Shown here piece by piece: positions 1 to 13,208 of a stretch of 64,000 bases of DNA. Under the pieces are notes generated by a model that had not been told where the DNA came from, did not search any database, and saw nothing but the letters and a program-made list of their open reading frames with translations. The position numbers and the translations under genes were made by a program. The DNA is from Pontederia crassipes (taxonomy: Eukaryota; Streptophyta; Magnoliopsida; Commelinales; Pontederiaceae): the NCBI GenBank assembly GCA_030549335.1, contig CM060188.1, positions 3,472,001 through 3,536,000 on the forward strand, written 5' to 3'. The stretch's first letter is position 1; the number at the start of each line of letters is the position of its first letter.

Positions 1-315
1 TTGTACTTTTTTTTTTCGTTTATCTCGTATTTAACGTCCATGGGCTTTCTTAAACAAAGAGGGAAAAAAAATCGAGTAGCAAAGGTAAAGTAAAAAATAA
101 ATGTTTGTCCCTGTTGTAAGTAATATATTATAATATGAAAAAAATGGAGATCGTACCTCTTTTGAAAGAGGCACGTTGTGTCTCTTATATTTTGTGCCAT
201 TGGATTAAAACTAATATGTGGATTTTGATTCATATCACTTTTCATTCGAATCATATTGACAGAAAGAGGAGGAACACAGTCTCTCCTCTAAAAAGAACAC
301 CTCCACTAAATTAGT

Positions 316-347
<32 letters not shown>

Positions 348-1518
348 TGAGTTCAATTTTGATGTTTCTATCTCATTTTGTTTCTTATCTTTTACACCAT
401 CAAATCTCTATCCAATAATTTATGATTGAATATCTCAATTAATTTATCACAATTGAATGAAGATTTAATGATGGAGACGATAAGAAATAGGATGCTTATA
501 AGGCCACTCCTCAAATGCTTAATGCCATTCCAAACTCATCATTTTACCCTTCATTTCATCTTACTTTATTTTTTATTCTCTCTCTTTAAGTCTCATCAAT
601 TTCCACCCTCCTTGTTTAATCATCCCACACACATTCTCTCCTGATGCTAATAATTATTTAGTTAATGAAAGTTATATTACTGGACAAATATATCAATTTA
701 ATTAATATGAAAATCACAAAAAAATTAGACAAAAAAATTAGGTATATACAAAATAAAGTAAAAATAAGAAGAACGAACAAATATTAGAAAAATATTTTTT
801 TAAAATAATTAAGTTTATGAAGTGTTTTGAACAATCAATTATTTGCGGTTAAGCAAATATTTTTCTTAATGAGAGATTTGACATCAACTTGATCATTAGT
901 ACTTTTCTTAAAAAAATGAAAAAAACGTACACTTGGTAATGGTTCAAAGAAACAATTATTTAAGAATAAAGACAATGAAAATGGAAATAAATTATTATAG
1001 ATAAAAAGGTGAAAGTTTCATTCCAAAACAATTACATATATTGATTATTGATCAATTTTTCACAATTTTTTATGAGCTAATTTATTTTTATTTTCAAAAT
1101 TACTTTATATGTATATTACATTATTTAATATTTCTTCAATCTCATCTTATACAATATTATCATGTTTATAAGTTGGTTGGGTGTCCACAAGATATATAGA
1201 AAAAGAGAGTAATACATAAAAAATGATAATATGTTAAAATAATATAAATTAGATGGAAGATGAAGAGGCAAGAGAATATATTGATAATATTTAAATAAAA
1301 AGAGAGGTAAAGATTGGTCAGAGAAGAAAAAAGTCATTAAGTTTTTTAGGAAGATGAAAAGGCAAAATAACATGAATGAAGGATAAAATTGTCACTTTGG
1401 AGTGTCATTAAGTTTTCTAGGAGTGGCATTACGAGCACCCTAAGAAACAAGGAGATGTAGGGAACACTTAAATTTTTTTCATATATATGGATTTAATTTT
1501 GGGTTCAATATATATATG
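1..1518. other. AT-rich intergenic DNA, no gene seen
   Basis: Very AT-rich sequence with short ORFs on both strands that lack recognisable domains or plant coding composition. A short (AT)n tract lies at about 322-348. I see no RNA gene or complete element here. Confidence 0.5.
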
Positions 1519-2316
1519 GATTTAATGGGGGTCATACGCCATCTCAGGCATATATACGCCTGCTCCCACTGTCCGATTAGATCAGACGGTGGCGAGCGGA
1601 CGACCGGCACCATGGACGATGGGTGGCGTCGGATCATAGCGATTGTGCAACCGGCGGGGCGGCGGTTGATCGGGGTAGAGATGATTGACGACAGTCGACG
1701 GTGCTCTTAAGGGCTCAGGTGTGTAAAAGAGAGGGGCGAACTCAGGGGCTCGAGTGCTCGCAGGAGGGCTCGATCGGGGGTGCCGACGGTGGACGACAGA
1801 CGAGGACGGCGGCAACTCAGATTTGGAGTGGACTGCGGATTGAGGATGACGGCGTAGATCTGGAGAGAAGGCGCGTAGATGCGACCTTGACGATGATGAC
1901 GGAGGGGAAGAGGAGAGGAGATCGATGGGGGTGGCCAAGATGGGGTTGCCGGCGTGCCGTTCGTTGCATCCTCCGCCGGAATCACGAGGGCATCGACACG
2001 ATTCCAGCCATGGTCTACGCTGATTGCAGCTGTCGTCGTGCCTCCTCTGATCGCAGTCGCCATCGCACCACCACCACCACCCCCTCCCCCCCCCCTCCCG
2101 CGACCGTACTCGTCGTCGTTTTCCTCCCTCCGACAATCACTTCCACTCCGATGATCGCACTCGCTCCGACGATCGATCCCCCTCCTACAATCGCACCTGC
2201 TCCGACGGATCGCTCCCCCTCCTACAATCGTTGCCGCTCCGACGATCGTGCCCGCTCCAATGAGTCACCGTCCAATCTAATCGGACGGTGAGCAAGCAGG
2301 CGTATGACCCCATTAA

Positions 2317-2319
<3 letters not shown>
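1519..2319. mobile_element. GC-rich non-autonomous TIR element (Mutator-like?)
   Basis: The ends are near-perfect inverted repeats: GATTTAATGGGG then GTCATACGCC on the left, matched by GGCGTATGACCCC then ATTAAATC on the right. Similarity continues inward (TCCGATTAGAT on the left, ATCTAATCGGA on the right), giving a TIR of about 50-70 bp. The left copy carries an extra segment of about 20 bp that repeats TACGCC. The interior is strikingly GC-rich and starts and stops abruptly at the TIRs. Both strands hold long ORFs rich in Arg, Pro and Ser, as expected of GC-rich low-complexity DNA; none resembles a known protein. The flanks are (AT)n, so a target duplication cannot be told from simple repeat. 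A Pack-MULE-like gene-fragment carrier is possible, but no captured gene was recognised. Confidence 0.7.
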
Positions 2320-2391
<72 letters not shown>

Positions 2392-2404
2392 TGTGTGTGT
2401 GTGT
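2320..2404. repeat. (AT)n-(GT)n microsatellite
   Basis: About 70 bp of pure AT dinucleotide run directly into GTGTGTGTGTGTGTG, abutting the right end of the GC-rich TIR element. Confidence 0.95.
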
Positions 2405-3137
2405 TAAAGCCTACACCAGTTGAAGCACTTAGAATTGGAATACTTCATTGTTTACATATGTCGATTGGAATCCATTTCACATATTTTAATTAGGAAGTTA
2501 TTATCCGATCCGAGAACTATATTTGTCAATCAATAAAACTTAGAGAAAGTACATATAAATTAGTAGTATAATGCTTTCAGATGGAGCCTGAATAAATTAA
2601 GGTGTCACGTCGTACACATAAAATACATTAACATTAACATCCGCCGTTTGTAACTCTTATAAATGTATGCTAATCATATTCCCACTGGCAAGATTCCCAA
2701 ACAGGAAAAATAATGTCATTAATTAATTAGCACAGCCCTTGCATGACTTGAGGAAAAAGAGTTGTCACATGTATTGTTTATGCAATGAATTGCAAGTACA
2801 TCATCTTTTTTTCATTAATTATCTCAATGAACTATCCGTCTATGCATAATTCAATTACGATATATATATATATATATTATAACATTATATTCATGTTTAA
2901 TGTGCAAAATTATTAATTAAGTTTAATATTCATGTTTTGTAACGTGCTTCGTGTTAAACATTTCTTTCAAGAACATGCATCTACCATATCTTAAAAAAAG
3001 AAAAGAAAAGAAAGGTAAAGAAGGAATGCAATAAAAAAATTAAGGAAATTAAATCGAATATGGACAAAAATTAGAATATCTTTTGAATAAATAAAAAATA
3101 AAGAAATTACTAGTAGAACGAAGAGCAAAAAATAGTG
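2405..3137. other. Intergenic, nothing recognised
   Basis: AT-rich sequence with no ORF of note and no recognisable element apart from short AT tracts. Confidence 0.4.
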
Positions 3138-4297
3138 ATTTGATTAGGAATGATGGATCAGAGATAGATACAATTAATAAAAAAATATTGAGTAATCAAC
3201 TTTAAATGACGAATATTAAGATTGTTGCGTTTATGGAATGTAGACTAAATAAACAAGAACTCATGATAGTTTGAATGAATGATAAAGAATGAAATTTGCA
3301 TTTAATTGGGCTCGACGATAAATCAGTTTTTTATATATAAATAGCTGCATCGCTTTCTCGACGTAGAAAGTTAGCTACTAAAAAAATAATAATAATAATA
3401 AATGAAAAATATTGTTGGTCTTAGATAATTAAATATGAGTAGTCAATACTTTGATAGAAATGGACGTGTATAGAAGGTTGTCATAATCGTTTCTCGAGAT
3501 AGGATCGGAAAGGGTTCGGAGGATCGATGATCGTAAGATCCTACCTTATGAATAAAATAATATTTTTTTAAAAAATAATAAATAAAAAATAGTGGTAATA
3601 ATAATAATAATAATAACTAAATATTTTGCTCTCACATTATACTTAATTAGTATTTTTATGGGCTTCATAATCATATAGAAAGTTAGACTAATAATAATTA
3701 TCAATAATTAATAATAGTAAATCAATTTCTTCATCTAAATTATAAAAAAATAGACAACTTTTCTCTTTTAAGTTTTATTTTTGTCACATAAATTTATTAA
3801 TTAGAATTAAATCATACATAAAAAAATTTAATAAAACAATATTTGATTAGGAATGATGGATCAGAGATAGATACAATTAATAAAAAAATATATTTAATAA
3901 TAAACTTTAAATAATGAATATTAAGATTGTTGCGTTTATGGAATGTAGAGTAAATAAACAAGAACTCATGATAGTTTGAATGAATGATAAAGAATGAAAT
4001 TTGCATTTAATCGGGCTAGACGATAAATTGATTTTTTATATGTAAATAGTGCATCGCTTTCTCGACATAAAAAGTTAGATACTAAAAAAATAATAATAAT
4101 AAATGAAAATATTGTTGGTCTTGGATAATTAACTATGAGTAGTCAATATTTTGATATAAATGTGCACATTAACAGTCAGTAAGTATATATAAGGATGTCA
4201 TGATCGCATTTCGAGGTAGGATCGAAAGGGGTCCGAGGATCAAGGATCGTAAGATTCTACTTTATGAACGAAATAATATTTTTTAATAGTAGTAGTA

Positions 4298-4353
<56 letters not shown>

Positions 4354-4562
4354 TAAATATTTTATTCTCACGTTATACTTAATTAGTAGTTTTATGGGCT
4401 TCATAATCATATAGAAAGTTAGACTAATAATAATTATGAATGATTAATAATAGTAAATCAATTTCTTCATCTAAATTATAAAAAAATAGACAGCTTTTCT
4501 CTTTTAAATATTATTTTTGTCACAAAAGTTTATTAGTTAGAATTAAATCATACATAAAAAAA
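3138..4562. repeat. Tandem duplication, about 703-bp period
   Basis: The block starting ATTTGATTAGGAATGATGG at 3138 recurs at 3841. The two copies stay alignable to AATTAAATCATACATAAAAA near 3820 and 4561. Both contain the same landmarks in order: GTTGCGTTTATGGAATGTAG, CATCGCTTTCTCGAC, ATTGTTGGTCTT, a GATCGTAAGAT motif and an ATA trinucleotide tract. Copy 2 has an expanded (AGT/AAT)n tract at about 4286-4351. Scattered substitutions show the duplication is not recent. No coding content. Confidence 0.85.
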
Positions 4563-4586
4563 TAATAAAGAAAATGAGAGGAACCT

Positions 4587-4800
4587 TATTTACTTCTTAC
4601 CATTTTTTTATTTTTAATATTCTATTTTTTAGATTTCTCAATTTTAAAGTTAATTAAAAATTAAAAAAATAAATCATAGTATCTATATGATAGATGAGGA
4701 TCTTACCTCTTTCTTACCAATTTTTTTAATATTCTATTTTTTAGCTTTTTCAATAAAAAATTAATTAAAGAAAAAATAATTACGATCCTACCAATCTTAC
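4587..4800. repeat. Short diverged tandem repeat
   Basis: The stretch containing CTTCTTACC, then TTTTTAATATTCTATTTTTT, occurs at about 4595-4640 and again at about 4710-4745. The unit is roughly 115 bp and AT-rich. Confidence 0.5.
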
Positions 4801-4948
4801 GATCCAGTGATAGATCCACATACCATCCTATGTTTTCAAACTTCAGAATGAGATCGAGATCACAAGTCGGCTACTGGATCGTAGTCTGGAAAGCGATCTA
4901 GACAATCATGGGTGTATAGTAACAATTATTAGGGCCTCCTTTAAATTG

Positions 4949-5690
4949 GGGTAAATTATACGATTAGCCCCCCAACTTTAAGTTGATTTCTAAATTGTCC
5001 CCCACCTTTAATTTGTAACGAGAACATTCTCATCTTTGATTTTCTTGCACGATCAATCCTTTTTTTGACCTGTGACAATGAGTTTTTCAATTGCCTTGTG
5101 TATGTGGTCGTCATATACACTGCATCTCACTCATCCGCCTTACTAAAAAAATATAACTCATCCACATCGCAAGCTCGCACGCCGACGAGCTCACAAGGGG
5201 GCCCGCCGGCGTTGGCAAGCTTGCGAAGAGGCCTACGCCCCTGTGCGAGCTCGCCGGAGAAGTGGGGCGGCGCCCCCCTTCTTCTTCCTCGCGCGCGGCG
5301 AGGAAGAAGAGGGGGGCTAGCTCGAAAGAACGCTCCCCCCACCCAAGCTCGCTGGTGCCAGCACGCGAGCTTGCGATGTGGATGAGTTATAGTTTTTATT
5401 TTTAGTGATGTAGATGAGTGAAATGCAACGTACGTGGCTTGCGACGTGGATGAGTTATAGTTTTTGTTTTTTAGTGATGTAGATGAGTGAGATGCAACGT
5501 ACGTGGCGGCCACGTATCCAAGACAATCGAAAAATTCATTATCACCAATTAAAAGACAAATTCATTATCACCAGTCAAAGAACTGATCGTGCAAGAAAAT
5601 CAAAGATGGAGGACGTTCTCATTACAAATTGAAGTTGGGGACCATTTAAAAATCGACTCAAAGTTGCAGAACTAATCATATAATTTCCCT
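4949..5690. mobile_element. Mutator-like MITE with 9-bp target duplication
   Basis: The element begins GGGTAAATTATACGATTAG and ends as the inverse of AGGGAAATTATATGATTAG. The inverted arms extend past CTTGCACGATCA (left) and TGATCGTGCAAG (right), about 150 bp or more. It is flanked by perfect 9-bp direct repeats TTTAAATTG at 4940-4948 and 5691-5699. A 9-bp duplication is the Mutator-superfamily hallmark. The GC-rich core (about 5160-5380) gives ORFs on both strands but no transposase, so it is non-autonomous. Confidence 0.88.
5371..5507. repeat. 68-bp tandem duplication inside the MITE
   Basis: Two adjacent copies of TTGCGA(T/C)GTGGATGAG through to AACGTACGTGGC lie at 5371-5438 and 5439-5507, differing at a few bases. 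They lengthen the right inverted arm relative to the left. Confidence 0.9.
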
Positions 5691-5699
5691 TTTAAATTG

Positions 5700-6597
5700 A
5701 GGCCTTAAGCAAAGACTTAGACTTAACTTAATCTTTGGGACCGCCTTGAGTGAACATCAAATTTCTCACGCCAAAATCATCAAATTGCATTAATGAATTA
5801 TTGTACCGAACAGCTCATCTAATTTGTTAGGATGGTTATTTATACTTTATGGGTTGCACCTTATTAATCTTTTTTGTTACGGATTTAACGGAGGTGCCAC
5901 ACAATAATTTTTCATGTGAGATCACGCATCTTATGTATTATGGTTTGATATTCTTCTTGACATTAGTTCTTACTTATGATCATGTCCAAGAAAATATTAA
6001 TATGATTGAGCGTAATTATATTTAACATTTTAAATTTCAAGAACTTACTAACATCACAAATCTTCAAAAACAATCCAACCGATGCGAAAAACTTATTCGA
6101 TCTCCCCTAAAAAAATTAAATTTAGGAGATCAAATATAATTTAGAGTGATTTTTTGCAAAATAAAATTGATCCGCTTAAATTAAGATGTCATCCGGTAAT
6201 AGTCCGTGAAGCTCATTTTTATTTATTAATTTTTATTTATATAATTAATTCATAAATAATCAATTTTTGTTATTGATATAATTAACTTTTTATATAGTTT
6301 AATATGTATTATCCATCGTAGACATACTAAGTTTCATATGATATAAATATTGCAACGTTATTTTTACGTCATAACTAGCATATGATAACACCGAAAAAAA
6401 AATGATAGGTGACTTGACGCACCTATCACACGGTGCGCGACGCATTTAGTAGATGCTATATATATGCACTAACGCACTCAACATATATTATTAGTGTTAT
6501 ATATATAACCTAATAACGTATAGGCACCCATCATTATCGAATAATTAGGTCTCAACATGCTTTTTGGACTAAGATGCTATATAAGTTAGAATAAAAT
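5700..6597. other. Intergenic, nothing recognised
   Basis: AT-rich sequence with no supportable ORF. The last five bases (AAAAT, 6593-6597) form the left target-site copy of the adjacent LTR. Confidence 0.4.
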
Positions 6598-9095
6598 TGT
6601 AACACCCCAAATTTTACTCTCCTCTCACATAATAATTGAACTTATTTTAGATTGACTGACGTTAGCTACTATTCATTTTGGTCCATTGAAATTTACATAT
6701 TTATAAAGAATTAACTAATGAACTATCAATTATCTATTATTAACAATGCGGAAGTTAACATATCTATTATTTTCAAGTGATCCTCTTATTAATTTTATTA
6801 AGTTTAAAATAAAAATAATATAAATTAAACATCTATCTCATATGCAATTATATCATCACGAACATCTCTAGTTGCACACACTTTCATTTTTGTCAATTTA
6901 GTTATATGTGAAATTCAAACATAGGTACATAGAATATCCATAAGTATAAAAATACTCAAATGAATAAGAAGGCTTAATAAAAATATGCAAACTTTCAATA
7001 TGATAAACATTTATATTCTTTTCGTTCTTTCTCTTTTCTGTTCTGCTCAATCATATTCTTTTTATTATGTTCTTTTCTTTTCTGTTCTGTCAATTTCTAA
7101 GACATTTATATTTGTTGTTTTAATACGAGCTCCACTTCTTTTATCATAAACATTTATGACACTTTCATGTGAGATCAAGTAGAATCAAATCAGAACTAAA
7201 AGTAAGACAATGATAGACTCAATAAAAAGAAAGATCATTTACTTTGATCTTAGGGGATGAGACTATTAATACTTATTTTCAAAATTTTTTATTGCATTAA
7301 GATAGTGGGGCTATTAATATCCACCTTCAATTTTTTTCATTCCATTTCGTTGACAATAAGTGCATATAAATTCTCGTTTTACATTTTTTATCTCGACCTA
7401 ATTAACGTTCTTACTATTTTCTATTTAACATAATTATCATGAAAAAGGAATAATCAAATCATAATATAACAAATAAACAACATACAAATTCTAATTTGTA
7501 ACATATAATCCGAGACGAGTACTCGTAAACCCGGGCTGGATTTGGATTGAGCCCGGGCCGCACTTGATTGAGTTCAGCATGGGAAATATCTCTTGTGTTG
7601 GCAGAATTCGGGTCGAGTCATCCCGTTAAACATCATATTCTTATTTTAATATTGAACTCGGGCTGGGTTACATGCAATTCAAACTGAGTCGTTGCGGTCG
7701 AATGACGAATAGAACGCTCAAACGTACCTTTTCCTATTTTACTTCGGAGCCCGGGCCAGGTTAGGATCCGACGCGGACTGGGTTGAGATCCGAAAACATT
7801 TATTCATACTCTCGAACGAAATTCGAGCCGAGCTACATGAAAACCAGGCCGAGTTTACATTGAATCTGGGTCGGATTCGAAGTTGGTAAGAATGTGTCAA
7901 AAAAATATGTAGGACCCGGGATGGGTTTGGAGAAACTCAAACCAGGTTCTGAAAAAGCATAACTCGAGTGATTTTTCATCAACTTTGGTCGAGATTTTGG
8001 ATAGCAAAACAATACGATCTTAGAGAATTATCTCATGGAACTTACTCATGGTTCATAGGAGAACATAAACCAATCCTAATTCATCCGTTATCTTATCTAT
8101 TTCATTAAGAAATTACATCCAAAAGTGAATTCAAAATTTTACGTATCTTAATTGTTTTAGACTATCTAAAATTCGAGACTTGATGCGTGATCTCTAACGA
8201 AATCCGACGATGACTAACCACGAGGCTGACATCCTTGGACGGAGGTTAATCCGAGATTGGATGACCGATTGAAACTCCCATGCACGCGCATCGAGAGAGA
8301 AGAAAATATAGTCCAAAAATGAAGGAAAAATTCAAGTGGAGAATGAGAGAAAAATGTTTTGGAGGAGACCATTCGGGGTCATATTTATAGGAAAAAGTCC
8401 TCCCAAGTTCTAATTTAATTAGAACCCCCATTCATAATTCTTTTATGTTTCATGAATGTTTGGATTTAAGTAAATATTTAATAATACTATTTCTTGATTT
8501 TTTAGAATTAAAATAATAATAATTTAATTATTTTATTTTCAAAATATTTCCATCCTTAGGAATCCTATTTCAACCTAGTCCTAATTCAATCCTTCAACAA
8601 ACCTTTTCCCTAATCATCTTCTAACCATCTTTTTTTCACTTTATATATCCTAAATATAATTATTCCTGAATTTAGGAATTAAATAAATAATTATTATTGA
8701 TATCTTTTAAAATTTTAAAATAAAATAAGAAAATAATATTATTGTATCGTCTAACTACTTTTTGAACATAAAACTCTTTTCTTAAATTTCATTAGGAGTC
8801 TTTTATACAATAAACTTATAATTAGATTCAAATTAAAATTTTAAATCTTTATTCTCATTATAACTTCAACTCCTACTCCAATTATAAATCATCTTTTCCT
8901 ACCTCTTATCTAATAACACTTCTATTCTCATTCAAACTTTTTCTAATTTTATCTTTTCTTCTTCTTTTATCCATCATCTAACTATATTTCTATTTCTTTT
9001 CAAATTTTATTTTTATTTAACAAATCATAGATTTTGAATTTATTTTAATTACGAAAATTAAATTTTAATTTTTTTAAAAAAATTGGAGTGTTACA
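6598..9095 (+). mobile_element. Probable solo LTR (Ty3/gypsy-like), 2.5 kb
   Basis: It starts TGTAACACCCCAAATTT and ends GGAGTGTTACA, giving TG...CA ends with the imperfect inverted terminus TGTAACAC. It is flanked by perfect 5-bp repeats AAAAT at 6593-6597 and 9096-9100. TGTAACACCCC-type starts are common in long LTRs of plant Ty3/gypsy (Del/Tekay-like) elements. No gag-pol ORF, primer binding site or second LTR is present. A GC-richer interior (about 7500-8400) contains CCCGGGC-rich sequence and a TATA-like TATTTATAGG near 8390, which could be the LTR promoter. The family assignment is inference. Confidence 0.7.
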
Positions 9096-9100
9096 AAAAT

Positions 9101-10350
9101 AACTTATTTGTCTCCTATGTAGCTAATACCTAAAATGAAGATTGATGCTGCTCCTCTTCCATTACTACTCTTACAGTTTTTTTTTTTCTTTTTTGTATTT
9201 AACATACAAGGACTTGGGACGAAGATTTTACATATGAAACATCAAGCTCAAAAATTTGATTGAATGAAAATAATTGTGACCCGAATCAACTCTCAATGGT
9301 AGTTCACATTGATTTTGAATAATTCGATCATTTATTTTCAAATGACACTTTTTAGCCAATTCTGTCGCTAAGGATGTGCCTAGTTTGGGTCAGTGATCTG
9401 ATTCTCCTTGGACATCTCCCATTTCTTCTATGCGATAGGCATATAATCTTTCGTTTTAAAAAAGAACATGTGTATATGCTCTAGTTAAGGGAAAAAAACC
9501 ATTGAAAGAGAAATAAAATGAATCAAGCCTCACTTGCCTCATTAAATTAATTAGAAAAATAAAAGATCTAATTTAAGTTTGAGTCCCAAAAATTTTGTCA
9601 AAAAATCGGATAAATTGTTAACAAATTATTATGAAAAAAGAGAGAGATCGCACAAATACAAAAGAACATACGAGATTTACGAGGTTCATCCTAAATCGGA
9701 CTACGTTCTTAGACGGTGGCTCTATTTGTTATAAAATAATGATGATTACAAGAATGCAAAATAACCTAATCGTCACGAACTTTATATATGAAACTGCAAT
9801 ACAAAATAAAAAATAGAAATCTTAAAATTGTTTAAGTTTCGAGAACCCCGCCTCCAAGACCCCACCTACGGAATCCCCACTAGACAACCCTTCAGACTCA
9901 TTGTCCGGACAACGAAACCTCCGTAGGGAACGTGCGACTTCACCACCCCACTACTGAAGCGCCTGCACATATTGGCCCATCTAAAATTACAAGTAGGTTC
10001 AGATTCAAAGTATTATTAACACAAACGTTCGAATAATTTAATCAAGTACTAGTAGGAGAAAAAATATTTACTTATTATATGATCCATGAAATTAGGGTCT
10101 GGTCCATTGCATTGCATGCATCACTACCTTTTGGGTGCCTGAATCTAGTTGATTAAGGCCCTATTTATCTTTTTTATAGTGGGGACTGAAAGTTCTTAGT
10201 TTGGAAACCTTCCCCTACCTACGTTAATTGTTTGAATGACCCAACAATTGACGTTAACCATTGAACTGACTAAATTGTGGCTCAACGTATGCTAAAAATG
10301 ACTATGCATATGTTCTTTAGCTTACTCATAATCAAATTTAGTACACTACA

Positions 10351-10435
<85 letters not shown>

Positions 10436-12148
10436 CAGAGATATCAACTTGGTGTTTGTCCAAAAAATGGAGCTCGTGGGTCGATAATTAATTAAATTGC
10501 CCACCACCACTCGGTGGCCCCCTGTCACGGATCAAACCTATGTAGTTTAGTAGAGGCGTAATTTTTATGTGTGTCCATATATTATATATTATTATATAGC
10601 TATTATTATGAGTATTTAAAGCATGGTCCTAGGTTGGTATATGTCCCTATTTAATGCCATTGACGAGTACTATATATGCATGGCAGGGGACCTTTTACGT
10701 AGAGATTGATAGGGGTCGGTCAATTGATCACCCATTAATTTCTTATGGTTATTACTTTTCTTCTTAGGTAACTTATAATTATACCTAATTTGTAATATAT
10801 TATAGATATTTTGCAAGAGAACCTGTTAGAAATTTTTTTTCCTATTTTCAAATATTATACATTATTTTGTACTATTTTCTTGTTATCATCGATCTCCTTT
10901 CTCTTGCATTCCTACTATTTTATAATTTTATCTTTTTTCCTTAATTTATTTTCCATCTTATCATAAATGATCTGGAATAATTTTATTTATTAAACTTTTT
11001 ATTACCGTTTTCAGTTATTCACCGTAATTATACAAAAGAAAAAATTAATGGGAAAAAGAAGAAGAAATTTAAAGCTATATACTTTCATTAATTACTTTTA
11101 GTGTCATTCATAAATTATGTGGTATGAGATATATATGTGACGGTAATAGGATGCATATATAATACATATTTTTTATATTACTATATTTATTATTATAAAT
11201 ATTATAAGTTTGTAAGTTGCATATCCTAGAGCCCTAGGTCCGTCCTTGTTTATCTGTTACATATTTAATAATTAGATCGGTCCAATCGAAAAATAAAAGA
11301 AAAATAAAGTTGGAACAGCCGTCATCACATGAATTAATTAGTTGATGTTATATTTTTTGCTCTCGTTGTTGGATACTCATTTGACAATAGAAATATTAAT
11401 TGTTGCCCCGCATGTGCATGCCCAATTTATAATATAATAATATTTGTATAATAAGATTGACATGGATCAAAGTGCCGATTAGATCTCTACTTCAATCAAC
11501 ATTTAATTTGGTGATCAAATTGGTTAAAAAGAGTACTTTTATATCCATGAACTGTTCTCTCTTTCGAATCAATTGACACTTCCCTATGCATAGAAAGCAT
11601 AGAAAAATGGGTGTAAAAAGATTCATACTTAGTGCACCTACTTTTATTTATTAGTTTAATTTAATGATTATTGATTGATCTAATTCATCACTGATTACGG
11701 CTATGATCATCAAATTAATAAGTGATCCTCATGACCAATCTGATTAACAAGATTGTTATATGTTATTTATCCTTATGCATCGTTTTGGAATATTGAATCA
11801 TGAGTATATATGGTAATTAGTTATAGAGTCTAATGAAGGTATGAAAGAAAGTTTCTTTAGACAAATTTTTAATTGATACTTTGAACTAGTGGTTTTGATT
11901 TAAACAATGTTTCACGCGCTCATTATTAAATCATTAATTATTTGATGAATTTGATGGTACGATCGTAAAAATTAATTGAATGTTTATTTATGCATGGATA
12001 TACTCTCCACCATTTGTGATTAAAAGGATTAATATAGCAATAGAAAAATAAAAACTTTAATATAGTTATATTATATATATATATATGTATATAAGCTAGG
12101 ATGAAAAAGTGATCGTAAAAAAAGAAAGGAGAAAATGAATGTCTAAAA
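9101..12148. other. Intergenic, mostly unassigned
   Basis: Low-complexity AT-rich DNA. The stretch around 9640-9720 (CGAGATTTACGAGGTTCATCC) resembles the conserved part of degenerate plant Copia LTRs, but no boundaries could be set. No coding gene was recognised. Confidence 0.35.
10352..10433. repeat. (CATA)n-(TA)n compound microsatellite
   Basis: About seven ACAT/CATA tetranucleotides grade into a long pure TA run. Both strands yield artificial Tyr-Ile repeat ORFs. Confidence 0.95.
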
Positions 12149-12430
12149 GTTCGTTTGGCTTAATTGATATAAAATAATTGATAAATTGCAGTGGTATAAG
12201 TATTTTATTAATTAAAATTTATTTTTTTAAAAAAATAGTTATATGTTTGGATAAAATTACTTACAATAATAATAATTAATTAGTTATGCTACAACCAAGT
12301 GACTTATCTTTTTAGAAAAAAATAAGCATCCCTTTCTTGCTTATTTTTTTTATAAGTAGATTTGATATCTCTTATCACTTATATTATAATGTTACTATAA
12401 GTTGCTTATAAACTAGTCAAACACCAGTAA
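12149..12430. mobile_element. hAT-like MITE
   Basis: The left end GTTCGTTTGGCTTAATTGATA pairs imperfectly with the inverse of the right end (ACTGGTGTTTGACTAGTTTAT). The TTTGG/TTTGA start resembles that of plant hAT-type MITEs. No clear 8-bp target duplication was found, so the boundaries are approximate. Confidence 0.5.
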
Positions 12431-12703
12431 ATCATAAGAAAAAAAGATAAATCTATATTGTTAGATTAAAATTTGCTGATAAATTTTAATTTAAAATTTT
12501 AAAATAAATTATATTGTTAAAGATCATTTATTTGAATATTAATCCAACTATAAATTACTATATACAAACTCATATATCTAGTAAAACAAAATCTAATGAT
12601 TGAAGAGATATCTCACTGCAACAGCTAATTAATGAAGCATCTCCCACTCACAAAACAAGGGTTAATTAAATATATCCTTCTTCTATCTGCCTTTCCAGTG
12701 GCA

Positions 12704-12710
12704 ATATAAG
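12704..12710 (+). promoter_or_regulatory. Candidate TATA box for MIR172
   Basis: ATATAAG lies about 30 bp upstream of a pyrimidine-rich stretch (12740-12820, containing CTCTCTCTCTCTCTC) typical of plant 5' leaders. The assignment as the MIR172 core promoter is inference; TTTATATAT at 12886-12894 is an alternative. Confidence 0.4.
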
Positions 12711-13208
12711 ATGCCACCGCACCTCATCACCACCACCACCGTCGTATACTTCTTCCTCTGAGCTCTCTCTCTCTCTCTCCTCCCTTTATTTCTCTCTCAC
12801 CACCACCAACAAAACTACTCTCTTTCCACCTCCTTACTGTGCCCTCTTCTCGGATTCTTATTATTCTTCCGTTTATCCTGATCTCTTTATATATGCTTCT
12901 TGTTAATTATCTGTGTTCGTGACAATCTTTGGTAGATACTATCAGATCTGGCATCAAAGTGCGTCCATGAGATAAAGTCTTCTGTCTCTCCTCTTATGTA
13001 TGATCGGATGCAATTAAAGCCGCATAATTAAGATTTAAGATAGATGGGATTGGATTCCTTATTGACTAATTAGTACGTTGATGACATATACGTTTCTGTT
13101 GAATACCCTTTTGGCAAGGGGGTGAAGATTAATTAACTTTGGTTTGGTTCTTATTTCGTTTTTCTAATTTCTAAGAAAGAAGGCGTACGGGTGAGGGGAG
13201 AGAGAGAG

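Noticed and set aside
1582..2291. Four long ORFs on both strands
   Set aside because: All lie inside the GC-rich TIR element, where stops are rare by composition; no domain is recognisable in any.
10277..10528. Overlapping ORFs with Tyr-Ile repeats on both strands
   Set aside because: Direct translation of the (CATA)n(TA)n microsatellite.
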